In this document: positions 41,150-49,684 of the stretch, piece by piece
Position numbering within the stretch: position 1 is the stretch's first letter
How the letters are laid out: each line of letters opens with the position of its first letter
NCBI GenBank assembly: GCA_046330435.1
Contig: JAXLST010000007.1
Coordinates: 310,001 to 374,000, forward strand
Reading direction: 5' to 3'
From: Ga0077560 sp046330435
Lineage (GTDB): Bacteria > Actinomycetota > Thermoleophilia > Miltoncostaeales > Miltoncostaeaceae
Length of the DNA stretch: 64,000 nt
Program-made: the position numbers and the translations under genes
The notes under the pieces: model-generated
Told to the model about the DNA's origin: nothing
Database searches by the model: none
The model's input: only the letters and a program-made list of their open reading frames with translations

Positions 41150-42358
41150 ATGGAGGACGCGCGCCCCCGACGCCCCTGGTTCCTGCAATCCCGGTTCGCC
41201 GCGGGGATGGTCGCGCTGCTGGTGGTGCTCGCCGCCGCGGTGGTCGTCGCGATGGCGGCGCTCTGGCCCACCGGGGACCCGCCGGCGGGCGGCGGGTCGG
41301 CGTCGATGGACACCCAGCGGGCGCGGGTCACCGCCGTCCGTGACGGCGCCTGCAAGGCCGGGGCCGGGGCCGAGGGGTGCCGGCGCGTGCTGGCGGTCGT
41401 GGAGACGGGGGTGGACACCGGCGTCGAGATCGGCATGGACATCGGCCCCGGATTCGGCATCGATGTCGGCGACCGCATCCGGGTGGTCGACAACAACCTG
41501 GCCGACGGGGCGACCATCGGCGGGCAGGCGGCGGACGCCTACTCCTTCGCCGACTTCGAGCGGCGCGGGAGCCTGATGTGGCTGGCCGCGGGGTTCGCGC
41601 TGCTGGTGGTGCTGGCGGCCCGCTGGCGGGGGCTGCTTGCGCTCACGGGCCTGGTCCTGAGCCTCGCGGTGATCGTCGCCTTCATCGTCCCGGCGATCCT
41701 GGACGGGCGCGACGCGGTGGGGGTCGCGCTGGTCGGCAGTCTGGCCATCCTCCTGGTGACCCTCGGCCTGGCGCACGGCCTGGGCCCCAAGACCGTCGCG
41801 GCGGCGCTGGGCACCGCGGCCGCACTGCTGCTCACGCTGATGCTTGGCAGGTTCGCGACCGGCGCGGCCGAGATCACCGGCTTCGGCTCCGAGGAGGCCG
41901 CGTTCCTGCAGGCGTCCGGATCGGATGTGTCGATCCGCGGCCTCCTGCTCGCCGGCATCGTCATTGCCGCGCTCGGCGTGCTGGACGACCTCACGGTGAC
42001 CCAGGCCTCCGCGGTGCTGGCGCTGCGCCGTGCGAACCCGGGGTACGGCGCGCGGGTGCTGTTCACCGAGGCCCTGAAGGTGGGACGCGACCACATCGTC
42101 GCCGTCGTGAACACCCTCGTCCTGGCGTATGCCGGCGCGTCGCTGCCGGTGCTCCTGGTGTTCGCGCTGGCCGACACCTCCTTCTCCGAGGCGCTGAACA
42201 GCGAGGCGGTCGCGGCGGAGGTGGTCGCGACGCTGGTGGGGTCGATGGGGCTCATCGCCGCGGTGCCCCTGGCGACGGGGATCGCGGCGGCGCTCGCCGC
42301 GCGGATGCCGCCGGAGGCGGTGCCCGCAGCGGGCGGCCATCACGGCCATATGCATTGA
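41150..42358 (+). CDS. YibE/F-family membrane protein
   Basis: 402 residues. An N-terminal membrane helix (about 18-40) and an external beta-rich domain (about 50-135) precede seven or so membrane helices. Family marks are YSFADFERRGSLMWLAAGFALLV, LVTLGLAHGLGPKTVAA and VLDDLTVTQASAVLALRRANP. The protein ends in a His-rich tail GGHHGHMH that could bind metal. The function of the family is not settled, though transport is likely. It is single-gene, divergent from acsA, upstream of the copper operon. Confidence 0.88.
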   Translation: MEDARPRRPWFLQSRFAAGMVALLVVLAAAVVVAMAALWPTGDPPAGGGSASMDTQRARVTAVRDGACKAGAGAEGCRRVLAVVETGVDTGVEIGMDIGPGFGIDVGDRIRVVDNNLADGATIGGQAADAYSFADFERRGSLMWLAAGFALLVVLAARWRGLLALTGLVLSLAVIVAFIVPAILDGRDAVGVALVGSLAILLVTLGLAHGLGPKTVAAALGTAAALLLTLMLGRFATGAAEITGFGSEEAAFLQASGSDVSIRGLLLAGIVIAALGVLDDLTVTQASAVLALRRANPGYGARVLFTEALKVGRDHIVAVVNTLVLAYAGASLPVLLVFALADTSFSEALNSEAVAAEVVATLVGSMGLIAAVPLATGIAAALAARMPPEAVPAAGGHHGHMH

Positions 42359-42559
42359 TCCGTCGTTACGGGGTTTCCGGAAGGTCACGGCGCACGGATG
42401 GTCCGGCGGTTCCGTGTTTCGGTGAAGCGCGGGTGCCCGGTTCCCCGTTGGACACCGGACCGGCCGGGGTGATGATCGAGGTGGCCCCGGTCGCGGGGGA
42501 TCGGGGCCCGGGCGGGTCGCAGGAATCAGTGCCCGCGGCCCGCCCACCGGTGCCAGGAG

Positions 42560-42565
42560 TACGCT
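42560..42565 (+). promoter_or_regulatory. TACGCT -10 element of the copper operon
   Basis: TACGCT ends 6 bases before the ATG at 42572. No operator palindrome (CsoR- or CopY-like) is obvious in the 200 bases before it. Confidence 0.5.
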
Positions 42566-42571
42566 GACCGC

Positions 42572-42796
42572 ATGACCGAACCCGCCGCCACCGTCCGCCT
42601 CTCCGTCCCCGACATCAGCTGCGGCCACTGCAAGCGCGCGATCGAGGGCGCCCTCGCCGGCGTGCCCGGCGTCGCCGGCGCCGAGGTGGACGTGGAGTCC
42701 CGCACCGTCACGCTCTCGGCGTCGGGTGACGACGCCGTCGCCGCCGCCGTCGCGGCGATCGAGGACGCCGGGTACGACGTCCCCGCCGGCCGGTAG
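42572..42796 (+). CDS. copZ: Copper chaperone (heavy-metal-associated domain)
   Basis: A 74-residue cytosolic protein consisting of one HMA domain. The metal motif is CGHC in DISCGHCKRAIEGAL, then VDVESRTVTL and the terminal AIEDAGYDV. In this family it carries Cu(I) to the CopA ATPase encoded 15 bases downstream. The ATG follows TACGCT by 6 bases, the head of a five-gene unit. Confidence 0.92.
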   Translation: MTEPAATVRLSVPDISCGHCKRAIEGALAGVPGVAGAEVDVESRTVTLSASGDDAVAAAVAAIEDAGYDVPAGR

Positions 42797-42811
42797 CGGC
42801 CGGCCGGGCGG

Positions 42812-45097
42812 ATGACCACCACCCGGCCCCGCGGCACCGCCGCGCAGGACGCCGAGGTTCGCTACGCGGTCCGCGGCATGACCTGCGGTGCCTGCTCGGC
42901 CCGCGTGCAGCGGGTGCTGGAGAAGCAGGACGGCGTGACGGGCGCCGAGGTGAACCTGGCGACCGGCACCGCGGTCGCCCACCTGGCCGCGGGCGCCGAC
43001 GACGCGCCGCTGATGGCGGCGGTCGAGCGGGCCGGCTATGAGCTGGTGCCGCTCGCCGAGGGCGAACTCCCGCAGGACGACCACGCCGCGCGCCGCCGGG
43101 CATGGGGCCTGCGCGCCGCGGCCGCCGCGCCCGCAGCCGCGTTCCTCATCGCCGGGATGGCCGCCGGCGACCGGGTCATGGACGCCGACTGGTACCGCTG
43201 GACGTCCTTCGTCCTGGCGACGCTCGTGCAGTTCGGCGTGGGATGGCCGTTCCTGGCGGAGGCCGCCCGACGCGCCCGGCACCTGGGCGCCAACATGGAC
43301 ACCCTGGTCGCGGTGGGCACCCTCACCGCCTACCTGGCCAGCGTCGCCGCCCTGCTGGGCTGGGCGGACCTGGGCGGCGGCGGGACCGAGGCCGTCCCGG
43401 CGGCCGGCGCCCATGACCACGCCGAGACGGCGGCGCAGGTGATGACCCACCCCGGCCACCTGTGGTTCGAGAGTGCGGTGGTGGTCATCGCGTTCGTATC
43501 GCTGGGGCGGTACCTGGAGGCGCGGGCCACCAGCAGGGCGGGGGAGGGCCTGCGGGCGCTGCTCGGCATGCGGGCGACGGAGGCGACGCTCCTCACCGAG
43601 GACGGTGAGGCGTCGGTGGTGCCGGTGGCCGCCGTCCGTGCCGGGGACATGGTGCTGGTGCGACCGGGCGGGCGGATTCCCGTCGACGGCGAGGTCGCCG
43701 CGGGGGCGTCGTCGGTGGACGCGTCGATGCTCACGGGGGAGCCGATCCCGGTCGAGGCGGGCCCCGGCACGCATGTGGCGGGCGGCACCGTGAACCTCAC
43801 CGGCCCCCTCACCGTGCGGGCGACCGCCGTGGGGGGCGACACCGCCCTGGCGCGCATCGCCGCCCAGGTGGCCGCCGCCCAGGCGGGCAAGGGCGGCGCC
43901 CAGCGTCTCGCGGACCGCGTGTCGGGCGTGTTCGTGCCGGTGGTGCTCGCCATCGCGGCCGCGACGTTCGCGGGCTGGTGGCTCCTCGCCGGGGAGCCCG
44001 CCGACGGGTTCCGGGCCGCCGTCGCCGTGCTGGTCGTGGCGTGTCCGTGCTCGCTGGGCCTCGCGACGCCGGTGGCGCTCATGGCCGGCCTGGGGCGGGC
44101 CGCGGAGCTCGGCATCGTGATCCGCGGGGTGGAGGCGCTGGAGCGGGTGCGCCGCGTGAGCACCGTGGTGTTCGACAAGACCGGCACCCTCACCGCCGGC
44201 ACGCCGGCCTTGGTGGACGTCGCCGTCGCGCCCGGCGGCGACCGGGACCGCGCGCTGGCCATGGCGGCGGCCGTGGAGCGGTTCAGCGAACACCCCCTCG
44301 CGCGCGCCGTGGCCGCCGGCGCCGGTGATCTCCCGGTCCCGGCGGCGGAGGATGTCGTGGGCGTCCCCGGCGTGGGGGTGCGCGGCGACGTCGAGGGCCG
44401 CGACGTGATGGTGGTGCGGCCGGGGGCCGACGCCGGCCTGCACGTCGCGCCGGAGCTGCACGCCGCCGAGGAGGCGATGCGCGAGCGCGGGCTCACCACC
44501 TCCCTGGTGGGGTGGGACGGTGCGGCCGAGGCGGTGCTGGGGTTCGAGGACCCGCCGCGGCCCGGCGCGGAGCGCGCCGTGGCGGACCTGCGCCACCAGG
44601 GACTGGACCTGGTGCTGCTCACCGGCGACAACGCGCGTGCGGCGGCCGCCGCCGGAACGCGCCTGGGGATCCCCCGCGTGCTGGCGGGGGTGATGCCGGA
44701 CGGCAAGCGGGACGAGGTCGCCCGCCTGCAGGCCGGCGGGGAGCGGGTCGCCGTGGTGGGCGACGGCGTCAACGACGCGCCGGCCCTCGCCCAGGCCGAC
44801 CTGGGCGTCGCCCTGGGCACCGGCACCGACGTGGCGATGGAGACCGCGGACATCACGCTGGTGCGGCCCGACCTGGAGGGCGTCGCGGCGGCCCTGGAGA
44901 TCTCCCGCCGCACCCACCGCACGATCACCCAGAACCTGGGGTGGGCGTTCGCCTACAACGTCGCGGCGATCCCCCTGGCCGTGGCCGGGGTCCTGAACCC
45001 CGCGATCGCGGGGGCGGCGATGGCCGGGTCGTCGGTAAGCGTCGTGCTCAACGCCCTGCGGCTCCGCAGGGTCCGCCGCCGGGGAGGCCGCACGTGA
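42812..45097 (+). CDS. copA: Copper-exporting P1B-type ATPase
   Basis: Pumps Cu(I) out of the cytosol using ATP. It has 761 residues. The N-terminal HMA domain has GMTCGAC (Cys25, Cys28). Eight membrane helices are expected. TGEP is in the actuator domain, the intramembrane CPC is at 411-413, Asp455 in DKTGTLT is phosphorylated, SEHPLARA is the P1B nucleotide motif, and GDGVNDAPAL the hinge. A His-rich loop (GAHDHAETAAQVMTHPGH) lies between the second and third helices. CPC and the HMA type point to copper or silver. It follows copZ by 15 bases and overlaps the next gene by GTGA. Confidence 0.96.
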   Translation: MTTTRPRGTAAQDAEVRYAVRGMTCGACSARVQRVLEKQDGVTGAEVNLATGTAVAHLAAGADDAPLMAAVERAGYELVPLAEGELPQDDHAARRRAWGLRAAAAAPAAAFLIAGMAAGDRVMDADWYRWTSFVLATLVQFGVGWPFLAEAARRARHLGANMDTLVAVGTLTAYLASVAALLGWADLGGGGTEAVPAAGAHDHAETAAQVMTHPGHLWFESAVVVIAFVSLGRYLEARATSRAGEGLRALLGMRATEATLLTEDGEASVVPVAAVRAGDMVLVRPGGRIPVDGEVAAGASSVDASMLTGEPIPVEAGPGTHVAGGTVNLTGPLTVRATAVGGDTALARIAAQVAAAQAGKGGAQRLADRVSGVFVPVVLAIAAATFAGWWLLAGEPADGFRAAVAVLVVACPCSLGLATPVALMAGLGRAAELGIVIRGVEALERVRRVSTVVFDKTGTLTAGTPALVDVAVAPGGDRDRALAMAAAVERFSEHPLARAVAAGAGDLPVPAAEDVVGVPGVGVRGDVEGRDVMVVRPGADAGLHVAPELHAAEEAMRERGLTTSLVGWDGAAEAVLGFEDPPRPGAERAVADLRHQGLDLVLLTGDNARAAAAAGTRLGIPRVLAGVMPDGKRDEVARLQAGGERVAVVGDGVNDAPALAQADLGVALGTGTDVAMETADITLVRPDLEGVAAALEISRRTHRTITQNLGWAFAYNVAAIPLAVAGVLNPAIAGAAMAGSSVSVVLNALRLRRVRRRGGRT

Positions 45098-46278
45098 CGG
45101 ACCGCATCGCGTACGCCGACCTGGACGGGCACCCGCTCGTCCGGGCGCTCGCCGACGTGCACCGGCACGCCGGCGACCCCGCGGCGGCGGCGGGGCTCGC
45201 GCGCGCGGTGTTCGGTCTGCGGACGGGCGTGCCGCGGGCCGTCGCGCGCCTGGTGCTGGGATCGGAGGGCCCGTTCGCGCGGCTCGCCCGGGCCGGCCTC
45301 GCCCCCGGCGACCGGCGGCTGGCGCAGGCCGCGGCCGAGCTGGAGGCCCTGGGGGAGCTCGCGCACGCGGACATCGCCACCGCGCTCGGGCACCACGGTC
45401 TGGAGGCCGCGGCGCCCGCCGGCGAGGGGCATCCCGAGGACGCGCCGCCCGCGGTGCGGGAGCTCACCGCCGCGCTCGCCGCCGATGCGGGCTGGGGCGG
45501 CCGGGCGGCTGACATCGCGGCGTTCCACGCGGCGGAGGGCACCGGCGCGCTCGCCACGCACCGGGTCCTGCGATTCGCCGACCACCGGCTCACGGGCATC
45601 GACCACCCGGACCCCATCGCCCCGGAGGACCTCATCGGCGGCGATGCCCGCCGCGCCCCGCTGCGGGACGCCCTGGAGCGCTTCGCGGCCGGGAGCCCGG
45701 CGAACGACGCCCTGGTGTACGGGCCGCCGGGCACCGGGAAGTCGGCGACGGTGCGGGCCCTTGCCGCCGGCCTGGCGCACACCGGGCTGCGGCTGGTGCA
45801 GGTCGACCGCGCGGAGGCCGGGGTGATCGGCGCCCTGTTCGCCCGGCTCGCGGGCGACGGACCCCGCTGCCTGGTGCTGCTCGACGACCTGGTGTTCGAC
45901 GACCAGGCGCGCACCGACCGGGAGCTGCGGGCCGCGCTGGAGGGCGACGCCGCCGGCCGCCCGCCGAACGTGCTGGTGTGGGCCACCTCGAACCGCCTCA
46001 AGCTGCTTCGCGAGACGCACTCCGAGCGGGAGGACGACCTGGACGAGGCCCTGGGGCGCGGCGAGAAGGCGGCGCTCGCCACGCGGTTCGGGCTGCGGGT
46101 ACCGTTCCCGGGACTTGGGCAGGACGAGTACCTGGAGGTGGCGATGGGACTGGTGGAACGGTTCGGCGGGCCGCGGGAGGGCGCGCCGGCCGCGGCGCTG
46201 CGATTCGCCCGCCAGGGGCACGGCATGAGCCCGCGCACCGCCCGGCAGTTCGCCGTCGACTGGGCGGGCCGCGCGTGA
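45094..46278 (+). CDS. DUF815-family P-loop ATPase
   Basis: 394 residues, soluble. The N-terminal 190 residues are helical and poorly conserved in type. The ATPase domain has GIDHPDPIAPEDLIGGDARRAPLRDALERF, Walker A YGPPGTGKSATVRAL, Walker B CLVLLDDLVFDD and ATSNRLKLLRETHSEREDD, as in DUF815 AAA-like proteins. Their role is unknown. The GTG at 45094 lies inside the copA stop, and the next gene overlaps in the same way, so it belongs to the copper operon. A chaperone-like role for CopA is possible but is pure inference. Confidence 0.82.
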   Translation: MTDRIAYADLDGHPLVRALADVHRHAGDPAAAAGLARAVFGLRTGVPRAVARLVLGSEGPFARLARAGLAPGDRRLAQAAAELEALGELAHADIATALGHHGLEAAAPAGEGHPEDAPPAVRELTAALAADAGWGGRAADIAAFHAAEGTGALATHRVLRFADHRLTGIDHPDPIAPEDLIGGDARRAPLRDALERFAAGSPANDALVYGPPGTGKSATVRALAAGLAHTGLRLVQVDRAEAGVIGALFARLAGDGPRCLVLLDDLVFDDQARTDRELRAALEGDAAGRPPNVLVWATSNRLKLLRETHSEREDDLDEALGRGEKAALATRFGLRVPFPGLGQDEYLEVAMGLVERFGGPREGAPAAALRFARQGHGMSPRTARQFAVDWAGRA

Positions 46279-46655
46279 CCCGGGGCACCGCGGTGCGCGC
46301 CGCCGCGCTCGACCTGGTCGCGGTCGCGGCGTTCGCCGCCCTGGGCCGCCGCTCCCATGGGGAGGCCCTCGCCGGCACCATCCTGGTGGCCGCCCCGTTC
46401 GCGATGGGTGCGGCGCTGGGATGGCTCGCGGTCCGCGCCTGGCGCGACCCGCTGGCAATCCGCACCGGGGTCGCGGTGTGGCTGGGCGCCGCCGTCGCCG
46501 GCCTGGCGCTGCGCGGCGCGGTGTTCGGCCGCGGCCTCGCGCCGAGCTTCATGGTGGTCGCCGTCGTCACCCTCGCGGTCCTGATCGTGGGGTGGCGCGC
46601 GGGGGCGGCGGTGCTCCGCCGGCGGGCGTCCGTGGCCGGGTCCACCGCCCGATGA
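46275..46655 (+). CDS. DUF3054-family membrane protein
   Basis: 126 residues with four likely membrane helices. The motif ALDLVAVAAFAALGRRSHGEAL at the N-terminus and FAMGAALGWLAVRAWRDP are typical of DUF3054, a family common in actinobacteria and archaea without a known role. It starts at a GTG overlapping the DUF815 stop and overlaps the next gene by ATGA. Confidence 0.82.
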   Translation: MTRGTAVRAAALDLVAVAAFAALGRRSHGEALAGTILVAAPFAMGAALGWLAVRAWRDPLAIRTGVAVWLGAAVAGLALRGAVFGRGLAPSFMVVAVVTLAVLIVGWRAGAAVLRRRASVAGSTAR

Positions 46656-47221
46656 CCCGGGGACGGCGACTCCTCGCCGCGGCGGCGGCCGCCGCGGCCC
46701 TGCTCACCGCGGGCTGCGGCGGCGACGGCACGACGTCGGATGCGGGCCCGGCCGTCTCCACCGCGCCCGCGGAGACCTTCCCGTCATCGGTCGACGGGGG
46801 CGTCACCACCGTCCCGCCGACCGTGCCGGCTCCCACCGGGACGGCGCCCGCCGCCCCGCCCGCGGTCACCACCGGCGCGGACGTCGGGGCGGTGCGGGTC
46901 GTGCTGCAGCGCTACATCGACGCGTTCATCGCCGCGGACGGCGCCACGGCCTGCGGCCTGCTCACCGAGGAGTCCGCTCAGGCCTTCCTTGCGGACGTCG
47001 GTCCGGGCGTCGGCGCCACCACCTGCGCCGACGCGTTCACTGCGGTCACGCGCCAGGTGCCGCAGGAGCAGCGGGACGCGTTCCGCGGTGCGGTCATCGA
47101 TCGCCTAAGCGTGTCCGGGGACACGGCGGCGGGGCGCTTGACCGTGGTCGGCGTGCCGAACGAGATCCGGCTTGTGCGGCGGTTCGGCGACTGGAAGATC
47201 GCGAACCTGCCCGGCCAGTGA
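46652..47221 (+). CDS. Lipoprotein with SnoaL/NTF2-like domain
   Basis: 189 residues. The lipoprotein signal ends LLTAGC. A Thr/Pro/Ala-rich linker (about 28-72) leads to a C-terminal domain (about 75-189) with VLQRYIDAFIAADGATACGLLTEESAQAFL and LVRRFGDWKIANLP, which resembles NTF2-like or DUF4878-type pocket domains. One Cys pair (ACGLL, TTCADAF) may form a disulfide. Last gene of the copper-linked operon, followed by a hairpin. Its function there is unknown. Confidence 0.75.
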   Translation: MTRGRRLLAAAAAAAALLTAGCGGDGTTSDAGPAVSTAPAETFPSSVDGGVTTVPPTVPAPTGTAPAAPPAVTTGADVGAVRVVLQRYIDAFIAADGATACGLLTEESAQAFLADVGPGVGATTCADAFTAVTRQVPQEQRDAFRGAVIDRLSVSGDTAAGRLTVVGVPNEIRLVRRFGDWKIANLPGQ

Positions 47222-47226
47222 CGTCG

Positions 47227-47244
47227 GCGGGGGCGAGCCCCGCC
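47227..47244 (+). terminator. Hairpin after the copper operon
   Basis: GGCGGGG (47227-47233) pairs with CCCCGCC (47238-47244) around CGAG, 5 bases after the stop. It also lies before the stop of the small gene on the other strand. Confidence 0.6.
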
Positions 47245-47257
47245 CAGCGGTGCGGGC

Positions 47258-47410
47258 TCACGCCGCCGCCAGCAGCGTCTCGCGGCGGCCGGTGAGCCAC
47301 TCCTCGAATGCCGCGTGGTTCGCCAGGTACTCCTCGAACCGCGAGATGCCGCGGTCCGCCCACTCGGGGACCATCGACTCCGCGGGGATGATGAGGATGC
47401 TGCCGGGCAT
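47258..47410 (-). CDS. 50-residue small protein
   Basis: A short protein opening MPGSILIIPAESMVPEWADRG, in which a hydrophobic strand leads to an acidic/aromatic helix (ISRFEEYLANHAAFEEWLTGRR). The ATG at 47410 has a perfect Shine-Dalgarno AGGAGGT eight bases upstream, one of the few in the window, so it is very likely translated. No membrane helix or named family. It is alone between the copper operon and an intergenic region. A role in protein binding or regulation would be a guess. Confidence 0.72.
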   Translation of the reverse strand: MPGSILIIPAESMVPEWADRGISRFEEYLANHAAFEEWLTGRRETLLAAA

Positions 47411-47851
47411 GGTGGTGACCTCCTGCCTCAATCTCGACGCTCTATCTGTGAGAACGGAGCAGGCGGCCAAGAGTTCCGCCTACTCTGTAAGCGATTTGTG
47501 AGGGCTCGCCGCCTCCGGTCCCGCCGTGCTCGTTCCCTGGGCGGACGCGGCGGTTTCGTCCGCAGCACCGGACCGCCCCAATGCGGCCCCGGGGACACGA
47601 CCCCCATCGGCGCGGCGGGGCGGCGGCAAACCCCCGGACGTTCGCGGTGACCTCCGTCGCCACCCGCCCGGACGTCACCCACCGGGCAGCTCGTCCAAAG
47701 CCCTTGACAGCGCACGTATCCATGCATTGAAATCCCGCGCTGGCCCAGGCGATTCCCCCGCCCCAGGGCCGCCCACCCTCAAGTGGCGTCCCCTCGCGCC
47801 GATGCCGACGTGCGGCATCGACGGCCGGTGCGCCGTGGAACCTGGAGACGC
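47411..47851 (+). promoter_or_regulatory. Intergenic region with a TTGACA promoter
   Basis: A 441-base gap between divergent small genes. TTGACA at 47704-47709 and TGAAAT at 47728-47733 are 18 bases apart and point toward the gene at 47852, giving a leader of about 110 bases. On the other strand the leader of the 50-residue gene holds TAGAGC and a strong Shine-Dalgarno. I see no tRNA or coding frame with normal codon bias in the rest. Confidence 0.4.
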
Positions 47852-48127
47852 ATGCGACGGGCAGAACTTCGCCTGGAGTCCTACCTGGCCGAGAGCCGTG
47901 GACGCTGGGTGACGATGCGGGACATCAAGGCGAACTGCGACCTCGACTGGGACGAGGCCGGCCACGTCTGGGACCACGCCCTCCCGCGCCTCGTCGGCGC
48001 CGGGCTCCTCGAGGCACGCACCCGCATGGGCCGCACCTCCCGCGAGTACCTCCCGACCGGCCACCTCGTCGCCGCCGTCGCCGACCTCCAGTGGTCCGTC
48101 CTCGGAACCGCCCCGGTTCTGGCGTAG
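47852..48127 (+). CDS. Small winged-helix-like protein
   Basis: 91 residues, soluble. RAELRLESYLAESRGRWVTMRDI, ANCDLDWDEAGHVWDHALPRLVGAGLLEAR and RTRMGRTSREYLPT read like a winged helix: three helices then a beta wing with basic residues. It could bind DNA. No named family recognised. The ATG at 47852 has GGAACCTGGAGA upstream. Just after the stop begin the repeats of the next region. Confidence 0.6.
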   Translation: MRRAELRLESYLAESRGRWVTMRDIKANCDLDWDEAGHVWDHALPRLVGAGLLEARTRMGRTSREYLPTGHLVAAVADLQWSVLGTAPVLA

Positions 48128-48142
48128 ACGTTCTCAGGGGCG

Positions 48143-48283
48143 GCTTTTCAGAACCGCTCCGGCCCGGCAGTCGTTTGGCGCTTGGCGTGATCCGGGCGCT
48201 CAGTGATCCGGGCGCTCAGTGATTCGGAACTGTTGTCGCGCCTTGCTTTTCAGAACCGTTCCGGCCCGGCAATCGTTTGGCGC
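48143..48283 (+). repeat. Two direct 38-base repeats with a tandem 16-mer between them
   Basis: 48143-48180 and 48246-48283 are identical except at two bases. They start CTTTTCAGAACCG and end CGTTTGGCGC. Between them TGATCCGGGCGCTCAG occurs twice in tandem (48187-48218), followed by a third partial copy TGATTCGG. The second 38-mer is also the outer end of the large inverted repeat. Confidence 0.85.
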
Positions 48284-48781
48284 TGATGGCCCACGGCGGG
48301 TTTGGCCCCTGGAACCGCGCCTGACGGCTGCCCGGCATCAGCTTTCAGGTCGCCATCCATGGCTCCCAGCTGCTCAAACCTGGCCGTCCACATTTTCTTG
48401 TGGTGCGCCTTGCCGGGGTCAGCGTCCTCACGGGTACTGAGAGTCGCTTCCCGGTGAGCTGACCGGACTCGTGGTCGTGGGGGGATACCGCCCATCCATG
48501 GGCGGAGGACAAGCGGTCAATTGGCGCGCAGGGACGTCAGCGAGTTGATGCGCAGGAGTCGCCTATCTGTACCCGTGAGGACGCCTGCCAGGTGAGCCGC
48601 AGAGCAGAAGAGTGTGGATGGCGAGGGTTGGATGCCGGGAGGCATGGATGCCGACCTGAAAGCTGATGCCAGAGCAGCCGAAAGGCGCGGTTCCAGGGGC
48701 CAAACCCGCCGTGGGCCATCAGCGCCAAACGACTGCCGGGCCGGGCGGTGGTGAGAAGCCGGGCCGGGACGGTTCTGAAAG
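48246..48781. repeat. Diverged large inverted repeat, arms over 200 bases
   Basis: The left arm (about 48246-48464) matches the reverse complement of the right arm (about 48536-48781). Shared blocks include TTCAGAACCG(T), CCGGCCCGGCA, CGTTTGGCGCTGATGGCCCA, GGTTTGGCCCCTGGAACCGC, GGCATCAGCTTTCAGGTCG, CCATCCATG and GCGTCCTCACGGGTAC. The right arm has an extra insert near 48740-48765. The spacer (about 70 bases) holds a GCCCATCCATGGGC palindrome. No transposase is inside. It may be a decayed non-autonomous mobile element or an old inverted duplication. Confidence 0.8.
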
Positions 48782-48916
48782 CCATCGCCGAGATCTGGAC
48801 CAACTCGGCGTTTCGGTACCCCATTCGGGACAGATCTCCGCGGCGGGCGTGAATGACTTTGGAGGCGGGCGGGTAAACGGCATCGAGTTGTCCGGGATGG
48901 AGGGGGGACCGCCCGT

Positions 48917-49684
48917 ATGAAGTCCGCCGACAGGGCCCTTCGGGTGCTGCAGACGCTCGCGCGCCACGCCAGGCCGATGCCGACGATGGCGATTGCCAGG
49001 GCGTGCAACGTGCCCAAGAGCAGCGCCCACAATCTGCTGAACACGATGCGGGCCCTCGGGTTCGTGTCGTACTACCCCACCGATCACGCGTGGGGGCTGG
49101 GCCCGAGCGCGTTCGAGGTGGGGGCCGCGTACCTGCGGGCCGGGGCGATGGAGCGCATCGCCCGCCCGGAGCTCGCGGCGCTCGCGAACGAGACGGAGAC
49201 GTCGGCGCAGCTGTGGGCGCCCGTCGGGTCCGAGATCGTGTGCATCGAGTGCGTGCCCCCGGACGGGGTGCGGGCCGCGATGCGCGTGGAGACCGGGACG
49301 CGGCTGCCCATCGTGGGCACGGCGCCGGGCCGGGCGATGATGGCGACGCTGCCGCCCGCTCAGGCGCGCCTGATGCCGGACCCCGCGAACCGGGCGGGGC
49401 CGCGGGAGTGGGGTGACCCGTCGGGGCTGGAGGAGGTCCGGGCCGCCGGGTACGCGCAGGACGGCGGCGGGTTCGGGTCCGGTGTTGGGTGCATCGCGGC
49501 GGCGGTGGTCGCCCGCGACGGGCTGCCGCTGGGCGCGGTGAGCGTCATCCACGTGGCGTACAACGGCGACGCGGAACGCGGCGCGCAGCTGAGCGGCGCG
49601 GTCACCCGGGCGGCGTCACGCCTGTCCGGGGTCATCGCCGGGGGCGTCGCGATGGCGACGTCGATCCCGGAGGCCGCGGTCTGA
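48917..49684 (+). CDS. IclR-family transcriptional regulator
   Basis: 255 residues. The N-terminal winged helix (about 1-65) has ADRALRVLQTLARHARPMPTMAIARACNVPKSSAHNLLNTMRALGFV, the IclR DNA-binding pattern. The effector domain (about 75-250) has ETETSAQLWAPVGSEIVCIECV, GTRLPIVGTAPGRAMMATL and a C-terminal GLPLGAVSVIHV. Such regulators sense small aromatic or carbon-acid molecules. No catabolic operon is adjacent, so its targets are unknown. The ATG has a G-rich Shine-Dalgarno (GGAGGGGGG) about 10 bases upstream. Its last 69 bases overlap the Mrr-type gene on the other strand. Confidence 0.92.
   Translation: MKSADRALRVLQTLARHARPMPTMAIARACNVPKSSAHNLLNTMRALGFVSYYPTDHAWGLGPSAFEVGAAYLRAGAMERIARPELAALANETETSAQLWAPVGSEIVCIECVPPDGVRAAMRVETGTRLPIVGTAPGRAMMATLPPAQARLMPDPANRAGPREWGDPSGLEEVRAAGYAQDGGGFGSGVGCIAAAVVARDGLPLGAVSVIHVAYNGDAERGAQLSGAVTRAASRLSGVIAGGVAMATSIPEAAV

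Noticed and set aside
48219..48824. Frames of 70-95 codons within the inverted repeat on both strands (sharing FRTVPAR or HQLSGRHP)
   Set aside because: They are related because the DNA is repeated; none has a ribosome site or domain.
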